Notes: a model not told the origin generated them from the sequence alone. Shown: positions 20,275 through 31,439, counted from the stretch's first letter. The stretch: DNA of 64,000 nt from Kalaharituber pfeilii (GCA_015179045.1 WHUZ01000041.1:471358-535357), one strand, 5' to 3'. A program made the numbers and translations.

Positions 20275-21169
20275 TTACCCATACTCTCCACTTCCAATGT
20301 GGGGATTAGCCACTCTCTCTCCCTTCTTGCTCCCCTCTCTAGCTCTTGTAACGAGCGTCTTAGCATTCTCCATCGCAGTAACAAGATCACGGGATATCAA
20401 GTCTCCTCTACTGCCCTGCTGAGCCAAAGTCGGATGATCCAACCACAGCCCCACGGTCTCTTCTGCTCTCGCAAGCCAATCCGGAACTGGTGCGACCCCA
20501 GGCCACCCGACGCTGTGTAGCCCGCGGCGACAGCAAATAAGTGCAGTACAGAGTACTCTCCACGTACGTGGAGTATCTCCACATAAGACGGAGCTCTTCG
20601 TTCAATGCATTACGCATGCTCGCAAGCTTGTTACTGATATCTAAAAGGGTTTCAAGTGCAGCAATGTATTCCTGAGTGCGCCGAGCCTCCCCATCAATCC
20701 TGCACCCCTGGTTGTGTTTGTCGTAGGCCTCAAACCACATTGTGTCCTCAGTCTTGAGGAGATCTGGATCGAAGTCCATCTTGTCTTCACCGTGAAAATC
20801 TCTCACCATGTCCCCGTATTTATCTTCTAACCTGCTTTGAAGCCGGGTTTGAAAGTGTGTTGCACGGTAGCGGGCCGTGAGCAGGAAGTTGCAGCCTAGC
20901 TTCCCGGGCTGGAAGAGCTGAATTGCAATACCAACCATCGCTTCATCACATGAGAGCAATAACACTCGGTTCGTCTCTGCGTCGAGGTTGCCAATCGCGC
21001 GTTCAAACTCTTTGGCTGTGAATTTAGGCATCATACATTCGGCGGCTCGGTAGCTAAACTGTGCTCTGTTTGGGGGATTCTGGGCGTCGAATGCCCAGTG
21101 GGTTGCAATGAATACCGAATGAGGCCGAGGACAATTTCTTTGTGTCACGAAGCGGCGAAAGAATGACAT
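20275..21169 (-). CDS. Hypothetical protein, two exons, 279 aa
   Basis: I do not recognise the family. Exon 1 runs 21169-20568 from ATG (MSFFRRFVTQRNCPRPHSVF). A 55-nt intron at 20567-20513 starts GTACGT and ends CACAG, and splicing keeps the frame. Exon 2 (20512-20275) ends HIGSGEYG-TAA. The coding total is exactly 840 nt. The protein is soluble-looking and mostly charged and helical, with no obvious signal peptide or membrane segment. It is one of the few apparently unbroken host genes here. The copia element sits about 50 bp beyond its stop, and a LINE lies about 130 bp upstream. The unspliced frame also stays open to 20408, so the intron is an inference. Confidence 0.6.
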
Positions 21170-21302
21170 GCTTACTCAATTAACTTTATGGCCAGCTCGC
21201 GTGCTGGGGAGGGCTTGGCTTTGCTGGTGCCAAGCCAAGGAGCCCATAGCAGTATTGCCGCCGCCGTCGCTGCCTACTGTGCGCAGAGGGAACCTGGGCT
21301 CG

Positions 21303-21730
21303 TTTTTTTTTTTTTTAATATCAGCACCCGTATACCGCCTCGTGAGCTATGACGGGACTAAATACAAAGGAAATAATACCAAGGAAGAAAATCAGCAGAG
21401 GCAGTTTTGACCAATGTGAAGCAGTCTCCTACAATGTCACCTCCCTGCCCATCTCAGCAGCTCTGCCAGGGCAGTCTGGTTCATCTTCGCTAGTTGTGTG
21501 CCTCCTCATTACCTCCAGGCCCCCTGGCCACTTCCTTCTCCAAAACTCGCACCTGTGCCAGACGTGTGCAGATGTCTCCTCTGCCATGCAACACCATCTA
21601 CACTCTGGCCCATCTGCCTTCCCTATCATATGCCTCCATGCCCTTCATCCTTTTCGACCCAGCAGTCTTCCCAACGCGCTTGTCAGTCGACCTAACCGCT
21701 GAAGGGGATTGTACTCAGCTAGGCCCGGAG
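21303..21730 (-). mobile_element. 5'-truncated LINE (tail A), degraded
   Basis: Minus strand: QRLGRLTS-like, then GKADGPECRWCCMAEETSAH and ORF2 end, 3'UTR, a diverged A tail and poly(A). It has an internal TGA in the region homologous to GGKGLRRWK. No TSD was identified. Confidence 0.75.
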
Positions 21731-22432
21731 CAATGGCGATATCAGGACTCGGGCAGTCTCATACCAAGTCCCAAGCAATTCGAAAATTTATATAATTCTA
21801 GTAGTGCAAAGGCCTGCCAGGAGGGCGACATGAGGGGGATGAGGGGGTCTGTAGCTCGCGTTGCAGACACACGTGCCCTATCAGCTATAGCTAGAACACT
21901 ATGTATCGTCCTCACCCATGCACGATATCGATTCAGTCTGCTGGCTTCGGCCACTCCTCTGGTTACGAGTCTACATACTACTATTCATTCTGTGGACTCC
22001 ACAATTAAAGGCCATTCACAAAGTTGCGTCCTGTGTTCCAGACCTCCATCACGTGCAGGACCTCATCGCGAGGACCGCCGTGGACCTGCGTGTGCGGAGA
22101 AGATGTTGGCGGTATGAAATCTCATCGTAACTCCTGCGCTGCGGTGTGCATGCAGTAGTAAAGCATATACCAGTAATCCTAATGCCATATTAGGAAAGCA
22201 GCATTAAGCTGTGCACGTTCCCTCGTTCCCTCGTCAGCCCGTGCCGGATTGGGCAGCACCGTCAGCGCTGCGTGCCGCACCTGTCTATTCTCGGCTGCCT
22301 CTCATCCCCAGCTTAGTCAGCCACTAAGTGGCAGTCTGGTTCAAGACTGTGGCATGCCCTCTTGCAACCCCCTCTCTTTTTCTTTCCATCCACTCAGTAA
22401 TAACTGAAGCATGCGACTTACCACCCCAGAAT
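21731..22432. other. No recognisable gene
   Basis: A plus-strand frame overlaps the LINE but has no motif. Nothing else is supported. Confidence 0.35.
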
Positions 22433-22444
22433 CTCAATTTCTCA

Positions 22445-22505
22445 CCCTGCCATGGGGAACAGCTGCAAACGGGGTTATGTGATAGAAAAAATAAAAACAA
22501 AAAAC
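22445..22505 (+). mobile_element. Micro-retroposon, tail B, 61 bp
   Basis: B tail variant (CCCTGCCATGGGGAACAGCT..., ending GTTATGTGATAG) followed by an impure A-tail. The 12-bp TSD CTCAATTTCTCA lies at 22433-22444 and 22506-22517. Confidence 0.88.
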
Positions 22506-23023
22506 CTCAATTTCTCAAAACGACCAACAAATTCGAGCACTTCTAGCACCCATCCTATCCAGATGGCAACTGGAAGAAGAGGCCCACGTTCCAGTCAGAC
22601 AGGGTACGAGACGGGTATAAGCAGGCCATGGGAAGCCTGCAGGTGTTGGACAAGACCACGCCTGGTTCTCCGCAGGCGAATGCAGCCAGGTACCAACAAG
22701 AGCATCTAGAGCTGCTGATTTTGCTCAAGCTAACTACAACTTAGATCAGTCGCAACTATCTGCATGCGGTTTCACATAAATGTTGCAGTGGAGCAACAGG
22801 AATACAAAAGTACCCGTTTATGGTTGACGGTTTCAGAGTGGACTGCTTTATGACTATGTACCGAGTGCAGATTGAGTTTTGCATAGTGGTAATTTGCACA
22901 GCTTGGACATTTACTTTTGAGTGGACAGAGATCTATCCGCATCCGTCCAGGAGCCATTGGCGATCAAGGCGGCAGGAATGTGCTTCAAGCTCTCAAGTTT
23001 GATAGTTTTTGCACTATACTGAA

Positions 23024-23470
23024 GTGTTCTGGACAGGTTCTGCAAGTCATGGTGGACCAACATTGGGGCAAATGACGCTAGGCTGCTTTGGCTAATTGGG
23101 ACGTTTACGGTCACTGAAAAGATCGCAAGGAACATTATGATTGCCACTCTAATTGCAGAAAGTGGTGTATCCCAGTCTGTCGATGTGTTTAACGTCATTG
23201 CATCACCAATAATTTTATTGGTGCTTACGGGACTTGACCGGATGAAGAACTCCAGTGCTAGTCTCCCCTTTACCGCCGCCGGAGAGGTTTTTCCTTTTGC
23301 GGCAAGCGAAGACGTGGGGTTTTTTTTTTTTTTTAAATAATATCAGTACTCGCGTGCCGCCCTATGGGCTATGAAGACGTGGGTAGAGGGCCACATGAAC
23401 GGGAGGTTGGCAGATTACTGGAGGCATTGCTTTGGCGAAACCCGCGGAGTGGGCAAAGAAAGTGATAGGG
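23024..23470 (+). pseudogene. Unknown open frame disrupted by a micro-retroposon
   Basis: A frame without stops runs from about 23040 (RLLWLIGTFTVTEKIARNI) through a hydrophobic stretch (NVIASPIILLVLTGL) to the insertion at 23319. If the insert and one TSD are skipped it continues to about 23465. Most of it looks protein-like, but I recognise no family and see no clear start codon. It could be one exon of a lost gene. Confidence 0.35.
23319..23372 (-). mobile_element. Micro-retroposon, tail A, 54 bp
   Basis: Only about 35 nt of the A tail plus about 17 A on the minus strand. The TSD GAAGACGTGGG lies at 23308-23318 and 23373-23383. Confidence 0.9.
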
Positions 23471-23479
23471 CTACAATGT

Positions 23480-24097
23480 GGTGTATCTGTCGAACAGGAG
23501 AAGAATGGTATTTTCCTAAGAACCTTGTAGCTGTTTTGCTAAATTGTACACAGTAAGCTTCCTAATCGGGTAGTCACTTCCTGATGAAAACAATATGTGG
23601 CTTTACCATTATTTCCAAGCACAAGCATGGTTTGTTCTCGAACTTTGGTCATCCTAACAACACCAGGCTGGGTAGAAACGTGGTGCTTGTGAATTGCCTT
23701 TGTTTTCTTCCCTCATTTTTTTGCTGTTCTAAATTGGTAGAAAGGATTTAAAAAAATAAAACGCTTTTCCAACATCTAAAAAATCCAATAGCTGAGTTCT
23801 GCAAATTGCTCACCTAGTACATGAAAGTTGTACATACATCGAGGGGCCTTGGCCAAGCATCCAATTAAGGCGTACACTGCCACATCCTTGGAAAGTCAGG
23901 TGATGCAAGTGCGGCCGGTGAAATAATCTGCGGTCAATGTATTTGACACAATAGATTGATACTTACAGGTACTAGAGGATATGAGCATACAGTTTTGAAG
24001 TAAGTCAATAAGGAGAAATGAAAACCTCAAATGTGGTGCTACTTCATGACTTAATCACGTTTATGTTTCTTAAGTCGGCCTTATCTAACGTCTTGGC
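23480..24097. other. No recognisable gene
   Basis: AT-rich, with short frames only. No repeat or motif is visible. Confidence 0.35.
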
Positions 24098-24109
24098 ATG
24101 CATTTCCTA

Positions 24110-24491
24110 TTTTTTTTTTTTTATTTTTTTTTTTTTTATTTCATTACTCGCATGCCGCCTGTAAGGCTATGGCGAGGGTTTTCTAGATACAAGCTTAAGG
24201 AAAAGGAAGTATGAAATATGATTATTAGGGAAATAAATAGTGAACGAAGGAAAGTTAACCCGTCCGCCTCCGTAGTTCCTTCACTCTCTTCCTGCCCATA
24301 GTAATACCTTGGCTACTTCTGCCCCCCCCCCTTTTGGCTGTATCAGTCCCCCGTCTGGCATTCTGTTCTTCCATGGTAGGCAGCTGTTTGTTATGTGGGT
24401 GAGTTTCTCCGGCGCCTTCCCGCACCATCTGCACTCCGGTGAGTCCGCCTTTCCTATTCCATATCTCCATTCCTTTAGTCCTTTATTTCCA
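24110..24491 (-). mobile_element. 5'-truncated LINE (tail A), 382 bp
   Basis: Minus strand: ORF2 C-terminus (GIGKADSPECRWCGKAPEK, then H-x4-C), 3'UTR, A tail with GCCT/AGGC inner stem, poly(A). The perfect TSD ATGCATTTCCTA lies at 24098-24109 and 24492-24503. Confidence 0.9.
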
Positions 24492-24999
24492 ATGCATTTC
24501 CTAGTGTCATGAGTACCTGCTCTGGCCCGATTGCGAATCCGGTATGGCAGGTAACAAGTTAAGGTTTTCACAATAGTCAGGTTGATTGTGATTCTTGTCT
24601 ACCATCCATACTTTTTTGTTTTCATTTTTTTTATACCTACATATGGGTTGCAAGCACATGGTGTAGTTAATGGTTGTCGTTCTTCCGCAAGGATCACTAC
24701 AGCACATTTTTTGTAGTTGCCAACGTTGTGCAGCATCTGTCATACTGATACTATCTATGAAGGCTACAGAGCTGGCCACCAGCCGAGGTACGTGCAGCGT
24801 TCCCTCTCTCAGGTAATTTGTCAGCCAGGCTAAGAACGCTAGGTTACAGGACCTAGTGTAGATGCAGACTGATGACAATTCTCTGTTCGCTGTATTTGCT
24901 TAACGTCCGGAACCTCTTTCAGGTCGAACTGTAGCCACTTCAGCTTTTTGTCATTGATGCTGAGGCTCTGGCGTTATGCTTCCATTCTTTTACCATGTC

Positions 25000-25085
25000 C
25001 CTCCTCAACAGCAGCCATTTCTTGCTGCCAACGGGGTGCAGCACTGCGGTCATGAGGCAGCAAGAAATGGCTGCTGTTGAGGAGG
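25000..25085. repeat. Perfect 30-bp foldback (hairpin)
   Basis: The arm at 25000-25029 (CCTCCTCAACAGCAGCCATT...) is the exact reverse complement of 25056-25085, with a 26-bp loop. Both arms are followed by a copy of TGCAGCACTGCGGTCATGA, so a direct repeat and an inverted repeat overlap. The LINE at 25105 inserted in the second direct-repeat copy. Confidence 0.9.
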
Positions 25086-25104
25086 TGCAGCACTGCGGTC
25101 ATGA

Positions 25105-25737
25105 AGGGCCAGCACAGCGAGTAAGGGAGGCTTGGGACCGGAGAAACGAAAGGGGCGACCTTGACATAGCGGTAATGTGGGTCAAAGGTCATAAAGGAAT
25201 CCCAGGTAACACCGAAGCAGATCGAGCAGCCAAGGTTGGTACACAGCTGCCATATCAAAACGAGATTGTCACGGAGGACGGGATGAGACAAGAGGCCAAA
25301 GCAAGGAGAGCGGCCGAAAGAAACAGACTGCATATGTCATATAGGCCACTACGCAGACTAGGCAATAGGGTCGCAACGCTAGCTGGCATCCTTGGAGGCA
25401 AGGGCCTCCGGCGCTGGAAATTCAAGGTCGGCACAGCTGACAGCCCGGAATGCCGGTGGTGCGGCGAGGCTGAAGAAACGACCCTTCACATATTGTCTCA
25501 ATGTAGAGTCTGGAAGCAGAGATGCCCAAGGGGTGAGGATGGATTGTGCAGACCCTTGGGTGACCAAGATGAAGGGGAGGGCCTTCGGGGAGTGATAGGA
25601 ATTTTGGAATGGGCGAGGGGTTAGCCCCGGGGGATTTACTTCTATTGTTCCGTACTTGTACTTTGTTTTGATGTAACTAGACCTCGCCATAGCCCATAGG
25701 GCGGCACGCGAGTATTGATATAAAAAAAAAAAAAAAA
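25105..25737 (+). mobile_element. 5'-truncated LINE (tail A) with intact RNase H end
   Basis: The open frame runs from the insertion point through the RNase H C-terminal half (DIAVMWVKGHKGIPGNTEAD) and the linker (LRRLGNRVATLAGILGGKGL) to the zinc motif (CRWCG...HILSQC) and a stop at 25622-25624. A 60-nt 3'UTR, canonical A tail and 17 A follow. The perfect 13-bp TSD ACTGCGGTCATGA lies at 25092-25104 and 25738-25750. The undamaged frame suggests a young copy and gives the reference for the other tail-A LINEs. Confidence 0.93.
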
Positions 25738-25744
25738 ACTGCGG

Positions 25745-25933
25745 TCATGATCCTGGCATCTTCCTTTTGAGCTTCAAGAGATCAGCCACCCGCTTGCTCA
25801 AGCTGTCCCCCATTGATAGCACCTCGTTCAAAGTGACCGCAGCAAGGTATTTATCCCGGAAATCTAGCTGGAATGCTGCGAGTATTTCTCTTATTGCAGC
25901 TGTATCCACTCTCAGGTCCGTTATATCAGACAT
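25745..25933 (-). CDS. Small hypothetical protein, 62 aa
   Basis: Starts MSDITDLRVDTAAIREILAA and ends KLKRKMPGS-TGA. It is predicted helical with heptad-like Leu/Ala spacing, like the N-terminal coiled segment of larger fungal proteins. The stop codon lies in the LINE target duplication, so it predates the LINE. A MULE inserted 45 bp upstream of the ATG. It could be a lone exon; no family is recognised. Confidence 0.35.
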   Translation of the reverse strand: MSDITDLRVDTAAIREILAAFQLDFRDKYLAAVTLNEVLSMGDSLSKRVADLLKLKRKMPGS

Positions 25934-25978
25934 AGTGAGGATTATGATTTGCGCTGTAGCTAGAGGACCGGGACTCTG

Positions 25979-28808
25979 CGGAACCTCTCCGGACAGGCAG
26001 ATTCTGCCTGCCGCTCCCGGACCTCATCAGACGATAAACCTTTACGCCATGACCCTGTGAGACAGGTACCAACATTGCGGAATAGTAGATCGATTGTTGG
26101 TACAGGCAGCTGGAAAATGTCTATAAATTGGCCTACTTGGGTAGTCAGGTGTTGATAACATAGCTTCAGCTTTCAAATCAAACCCAGCTATCAATTCTAC
26201 AGCTACGCATACCTACCCACATCTACAATGGATTCTTCCTCTCTTGCTAGCTGGACACCGCATGTTGATCTACCTGTGTCTTTGATACCTACCGTACGCA
26301 AGTATATTGAGGCTATTCCACCTGCAGAAAGGTTACCTCCCCTGGCAGATGAACAGTTTGAGGATCCGGATAGTGCTTATGATCGGTAAGCTTGATTGCT
26401 TTCATGTTTTTGAGTGATAAATATCTAATAAAGTGAATAGAATACAAAATGCTGCTTTTGTAGCAGGGTTTGCCATAACCAAAGAATGCGGTTCATTGGT
26501 GCAGGGGCGAGTACGCTTCTGGTGTGTACACTCGGGTAAAACAAGAAATACTCGCCAAGTTACAAATGATACTAGAAAAAGACAGACTAGTTCATTAAAG
26601 ACAGGATGCCCATATCGAATATATGTATCTTTGAGATCTGTTAGTACGGAGGCTACTGGCACTAAAGAGAAGGTCTGGAAGATTGCTCTCGGAGATACTA
26701 CCCATAACCATCCAATGGCACCAAACCCTCTAGTGTATTCTGTCCATGAAAAGCGCCATCCAGATTTTATTTGTCTACAAGCTGAGGCTCGAGCTCTTCG
26801 AGAGGCCCATGTCTCTCACAATACCGCACTTCGTATTCTGGCAAATGAGACATTACAGCTTCGATCATCTACCTACTACAATACTCAGCGATCTAAGACC
26901 ACACCTTCTATGAATACAGCAGGGCAAATGCTTGCAAATATTCGAGCAGGCTTAACAGAGGCTGGATTTCATTACCGATCTCGATACTCCTATACCCAAG
27001 AGGATGGTACTTCAGTTCCACAATCGCGACAACTAGAGCAACTCTTTTTCTGCACAGACGATCAAATTAAGCTTGCTCGCAGATTTGTTTCTCAATTTGT
27101 AATGCAAATTGATGCTGCATTTTCTACTAATATATTAAAGCTACCTCTTTCTAGCTGTATCGGCATAACTAATACTGGTCTTGCATTTCCATTTGCCTTG
27201 TCATTTATTCGCGCGGAGAGTAAAGAGGCATTTAATTTTATTTTTGACTGTTTGGATGAACTTTTCTGGGTTGATGGCAGTGCTAGACCTCGGGTTATTT
27301 TAGCTGATCAAGCAGCTGGGCTCCTGGCTTCCTTTCAACTACGTTTTAGGGATAGTTCTGTCCTACATCAACGTGTGAGTGGCATGCAGCTGAAAACATC
27401 AAAGCGCGTCTCACCAACTCAGGCCGCTATGACAAGACAGTTCGTAATATCTTAGGCAACTACATTTGGAGATACTTCAAAGCGTCAACAGTGGAAGCAC
27501 TAGATGAGGCACGAAAAGAGCTCCTAGACCAGCTTTACGATCCCGAAAAGGAGTATCTACGTATACATTGGGTTCCTAAAGAAGTACAATTCTGCCGCGC
27601 TTATACAACTACCTATCCAAATCTTGGCTGTTTTTCAACTCAACGTACCGAAAGTTATCATCGCCCACTCAAAGAAGGCCTTAATATGCAACTTAGTTTA
27701 GAGGCAGCAGTTAAAGCATTAACAGCCCATGTTAAGCTATTAGCACAGAAGGTTGATTAAGCAGAACGTGATAGTCGAACGAAAATTCCTATTGGAATTG
27801 ATCAAAATATATTTAGTGCTTTATTGCATAAAGTATCTTTATTTGCTTTAAATCTTTTGCGTATTGAATGGGCAAAAGCATCAACAAATTCGGATTCTCA
27901 AACTGATTGCAGATGAAGTATTACCTATCAATATGAGCTTCCATGTCACCACAAGCTCAGGCCTTTGTTTGAATTGCAGACACCAATTCCAATTACTTCA
28001 ATTCATTCTAGATGGTTATTAACTACATCCGAGTCAATCGAGCCTACAGTATCTATGTTTGAAACAACCGGATCACGATCGCAAACAGCACCGACTGGAT
28101 CATCAAGCTCGCATATGTTGGTAAAATCATCTGTTGAACTAGAGCAATTTCACGCCAATCTCTCTAGTGCAGAAGCAGAGCGGTTTGCTTACCTTCAAGC
28201 CCGTCAAACTGCTCAACTTATTCGGCAGTTTGAAAATCGTCAGGCCTTGCAGAATATACCAGAGTGTTTACCACCTACACCTGCACCTCGATCGCATACT
28301 CTGAAGAGACTCCGTACTGTAAATGAACAAGCTCTTATACGTCTAGAGCAGCGCACAGCAAATACAACTGAGAATAACACCTTATATCCTAAGAACAAGA
28401 GACAGCGAAAGACGGAAGCTGCCAGCAGTGCGAAGGCTACCAGCAGTGCGAAGGCTACCGGCAGTGCGGCCAGAACAGATAAGAGAGTAATGTCAGAGAG
28501 TGAGGTGGTTCAGGAGACGCAAGATTTTATTTTTGTTTCCTCATACACTTGTTATTTCAGATCCATTTTTTCATTTTTTTTTTCCCCTAATTGAGTAATC
28601 CCACATTCAATCTAGTTGCTCAGCATGGGTTGGTAGCGAGCGGGCATGTACGTACTTAATTATCCTTGTCTTTCCATCTACCTGTACCAACAATTGATCT
28701 ACTATTCCGCAATGTTGGTACCTGTCTCACAGGGTCATGGCGTAAAAGTTTATCGTCTGATGAGGTCCGGGAGCGGCAGGCAGAATCTGCCTGTCCGGAG
28801 AGGTTCCG
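25979..28808 (+). mobile_element. MULE (Mutator-like element) with ~135-bp TIRs
   Basis: The 9-bp TSD GGGACTCTG lies at 25970-25978 and 28809-28817. The long TIRs start CGGAACCTCTCCGGACAGGC at both ends and match for about 135 bp with a handful of differences. The 2830-bp element contains one transposase gene on the plus strand. TSD length and TIR type are those of the Mutator superfamily. Confidence 0.95.
26228..28592 (+). pseudogene. FAR1-type MULE transposase, lightly broken
   Basis: Exon 1 (26228-26385) starts MDSSSLASWTPHVDL. A 55-nt intron (26386-26440, GTAAGC...AATAG with CTAAT branch site) joins in frame to RIQNAAFVAGFAITKEC, the FAR1 DNA-binding domain. The MULE DDE core follows with QIDAAFSTN, ILADQAAGLL, CEWH and TQRTESYHRPLK, then a SWIM-like ELPCHHKL and a coiled, basic C-terminus. 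One frame change (about 27370, before CEWH) and two stops (about 27758 TAA and about 27913 TGA) inactivate it. The rest reads through cleanly, so it is a recent casualty. Confidence 0.88.
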
Positions 28809-28817
28809 GGGACTCTG

Positions 28818-29755
28818 ATCGAGCCTGTACTGTGATTCTTCCCCTGACTTGCACTTCGTAGCCACGGACGGGGAATGCTTCTGCCGGGAGCGCACTGGAA
28901 TTCGAGCGCTTGCTTAGCAGCTTAGGGGGGAGCCCTATACACTACTGTCTCCCCCAGAACTTGAGGCGCCCAAGGAACCGGATCCATAGCCAGCAAGACT
29001 AAGAGAGCCGCAAGGTCAACAAAAAAGCGTCCAAGGTATAGAGTACCGCTAGTGGAGAGAAGTCAAAAAGTAAGAAATGCAGGTCACGTTGCGTGGGTCC
29101 ATCTGTATGAGAGGAGAACAGAGGGTGATTGATAGCTGAAAACGTGCGAGTCGAAGTTAGAGGCACCGTGGGTCGTGGACGGGACTTCCCAATCCGGAAA
29201 ATCATTCTCGCACAGCAACTCCGTCGTATTAGCAGCGCCACGCCATTCCTCCCGCTCTCAAATAGAAGCTCTTGCTCCCGACGAGGAGGCTGAGGAGGAG
29301 TAGCGAGGCAGTGTGTGTAACGTTACGGTAGCGAGGCAGGCACTTTGAATAGAATTGCTCAAGGTAACATTACTCCCTAGTCTTATAGCCAGACACTGAC
29401 TGATTACGCTGACTAATTACTCCCCTTATACGACCAATGCTAGTAATATTGCACTTCTAAACTACCCCTTTCAATTTTGGGGGAATATCCACCCCAAAAA
29501 GAGACCAACGCCGGCTATCCACTACCTGGATACCAGGTTCTACGTTTTATTCTCCTTTTCCCCTCAAAGCACACACCTCGAGTATGCACGCAGCATCGGT
29601 ATAAGATACTTGATAAGCAACGACCAGGATGCTCAGACACCGTCCAGTGGGGCGGCATTAGGACATAAATTCATGCCTACTGTTCTTGGATATCTGTTTC
29701 TTTGAAAGTGGATGTCAACACAATAATACAGTAAACTTTTGGCGACATATGTAGG
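28818..29755. other. No recognisable gene
   Basis: Contains short frames only. An AGCGAGGCAG motif is repeated near 29310 and 29330. Nothing else is supported. Confidence 0.35.
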
Positions 29756-29918
29756 CGTGATTTGCGGGACCTCTCCGGGCAGGCCAGTCTGGCCTGCCCG
29801 GATGCAGGGGTATCGACAGGGAACTGTAGACTAGCCTGTCCGGTTGCAGAGGTATCTACAGGGGACGGTACAGGTCTTCAGATCGCATGCCAGGCTTATG
29901 CATATGCGTGAGAGGCGA

Positions 29919-30428
29919 TTTTTTTTCTTTTATATCATATCGGTACTCGCATGCCGCCCTGTGGGCTAGGGCGAGGTTTAATTACGTATCCCCCGCAGCA
30001 CAATGAGAACCGCGGGCCCCATGTACTTAAGTTTTAGTTTAGTTCCTTTAATAAACCCTCGCCATAGCCCATAGGGCGGCACGCGAGTATTGATATATAT
30101 AAAAAAAAAAAAAAGAGGTTTAATTACATAAGGAATAAATGAGACAGAACAAAAGAACTAATTAACATGTATGAGACCCACGGCTGTCGCTGGTTTAAAA
30201 GCCAGCATGTACGGGGACCTTGTCTTCCTATTTCCGTCCTCTGTCCATTCATACTGGTCCACTCTCAGCCATCGTCCTCCGAGTCTCACTCTCCCAACCT
30301 CGGTGGTTTTCTCTAAGTAGACTACCCGCTGAGCTTGTCTTTTTCCCTTCATCGACCAGTGTTTGTTTCTTCCTCAGCCAACGGATCCCGATTGTCTTCC
30401 CTAGATCCTTGTTAGCTGCTCCAACCAT
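29919..30428 (-). mobile_element. Gag-only retroposon 3' end (tail A), itself interrupted
   Basis: Minus strand: the C-terminal domain of the gag-like protein (VVYLEKTTEVGRVRLGGRWL), a 3'UTR and A tail. The TSD GTGAGAGGCGA lies at 29908-29918 and 30429-30439. A second retroposon splits its 3' tail region. Confidence 0.88.
29986..30114 (+). mobile_element. Nested gag-only 3' end (tail A), 129 bp
   Basis: Plus strand: 3'UTR of the gag-only family (CCGCGGGCCCCATGTACTTA), A tail and poly(A). The TSD GAGGTTTAATTAC lies at 29973-29985 and 30115-30127, just upstream of the tail hairpin of the older opposite-strand element. Three levels are nested: MULE, gag-only element, gag-only element. Confidence 0.92.
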
Positions 30429-30499
30429 GTGAGAGGCGAGGTATGTTATTCAATTATCAAGCCATCTACATACAAGGAAGATTTAGAAGATTTAGGAGG

Positions 30500-31365
30500 T
30501 TAATATGGAGTAGTCAAAGGTACATGTCGAGTCTGTACTAGAATTACATCTTGCGTTTCCTGTGGTATCTCAATGACTATAATATCATTTCTCCGCTGAT
30601 TAGCCTGACGTTCTGCAAGCTCCACACCGGTCAATGCCCGCTGCCTTGCTGGGCCTTTTGTTTTTTTCTACCTTAAAGAAGGTTCAGCAACAGCAGGTGC
30701 AAACTCTTGAGGAAGATTAGGTTGCTGCTCATGGAGAAACTGTTGTCTGAGTTGCGTTGCTATTAGCTGATGTAATTGCACATAACGTTCTGAGTCTTCA
30801 GAGGACAGAGTTTGCTGAAATGCTTGTTCATATGCAAGTGACCTTAAGAGGAGATTACGGCCTGCATTAACTAGTGAGTTATAAAATGGCGGTGGTGGCG
30901 GCACCGGTACTGGTATGGGTGCTAGAGCCGGTGTTGATGCTAGTGCTAGTGCGGGCACTGGTACTGGTGCTGGTGCTGGTGCTAATACTAGTGCGAGAGC
31001 TGGTGTTGATTCTGGGGAGCTTTCATCTTAAGTAAGATCAATAAATGCTGGCATAGTCCAAGTAGCGGATTCAATAGTAGAGCTCTCAATAAACTATCGC
31101 AGATGAAATAGAGTGGGTGGAACAAGAGAGTTATGTTGAAAGAAAGGCTGCAGTCGGTGAGCGCAAGGAAGAGCATAGCGAGTGGCTAATCCAGCTATTG
31201 CATATAGCGTTGTATTCTCCAGCTTTGAAATTACGGGCTTGTAACCATGCTAGCCGAAGATGTGCCATTCACATAATTGATGTTTAACCATGCCGCCCCA
31301 TCTAGCATCAACTAAAGCCTTAGTTAAACCTTTAGCTTGATCACTAAGAAGTACACAGGCTAGTC
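30500..31365 (-). pseudogene. MULE transposase C-terminal remnant
   Basis: Minus strand: LLSDQAKGLTKALVDARWGG with CEWH just after the TIR, then a SWIM-like LPCAHRLQPFF, RWFIESSTIESATW, a Pro/Ala-repeat linker (about 30900-31010) and a helical tail (LHQLIATQLRQQFLHEQQ). The order matches the intact-like MULE at 26.2-28.6 kb. The N-terminal FAR1 domain and first catalytic Asp are missing, and stops interrupt the frame. Confidence 0.75.
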
Positions 31366-31439
31366 TACAATCCCCTGTCGATAACCCTGCATCCGGGCTG
31401 GCCGGACTGGCCTGCCCGGAGAGGTCCCGCGTGATTTGC

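Larger units (their letters stand above)
29765..31429 (-). mobile_element. Second MULE, internally deleted
   Basis: The 9-bp TSD CGTGATTTG lies at 29756-29764 and 31430-31438. The TIRs match for about 70 bp and begin CGGGACCTCTCCGGGCAGGC, close to the first MULE's terminus. The right TIR runs straight into a transposase fragment, so the 5' half of the gene is deleted. Two retroposons are nested in it (29919-30428 and 29986-30114). Confidence 0.9.

Noticed and set aside
21189..21302. Short plus-strand frame MASSRAGEGLALLVPSQ before the LINE
   Set aside because: Only about 38 codons before the insertion and no clear continuation after it.
24507..24878. 123-codon minus-strand frame with CCSDPCG
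   Set aside because: Cysteines are scattered, composition is ordinary and no family is recognised. It begins inside a LINE target site; not supported enough to call a gene.
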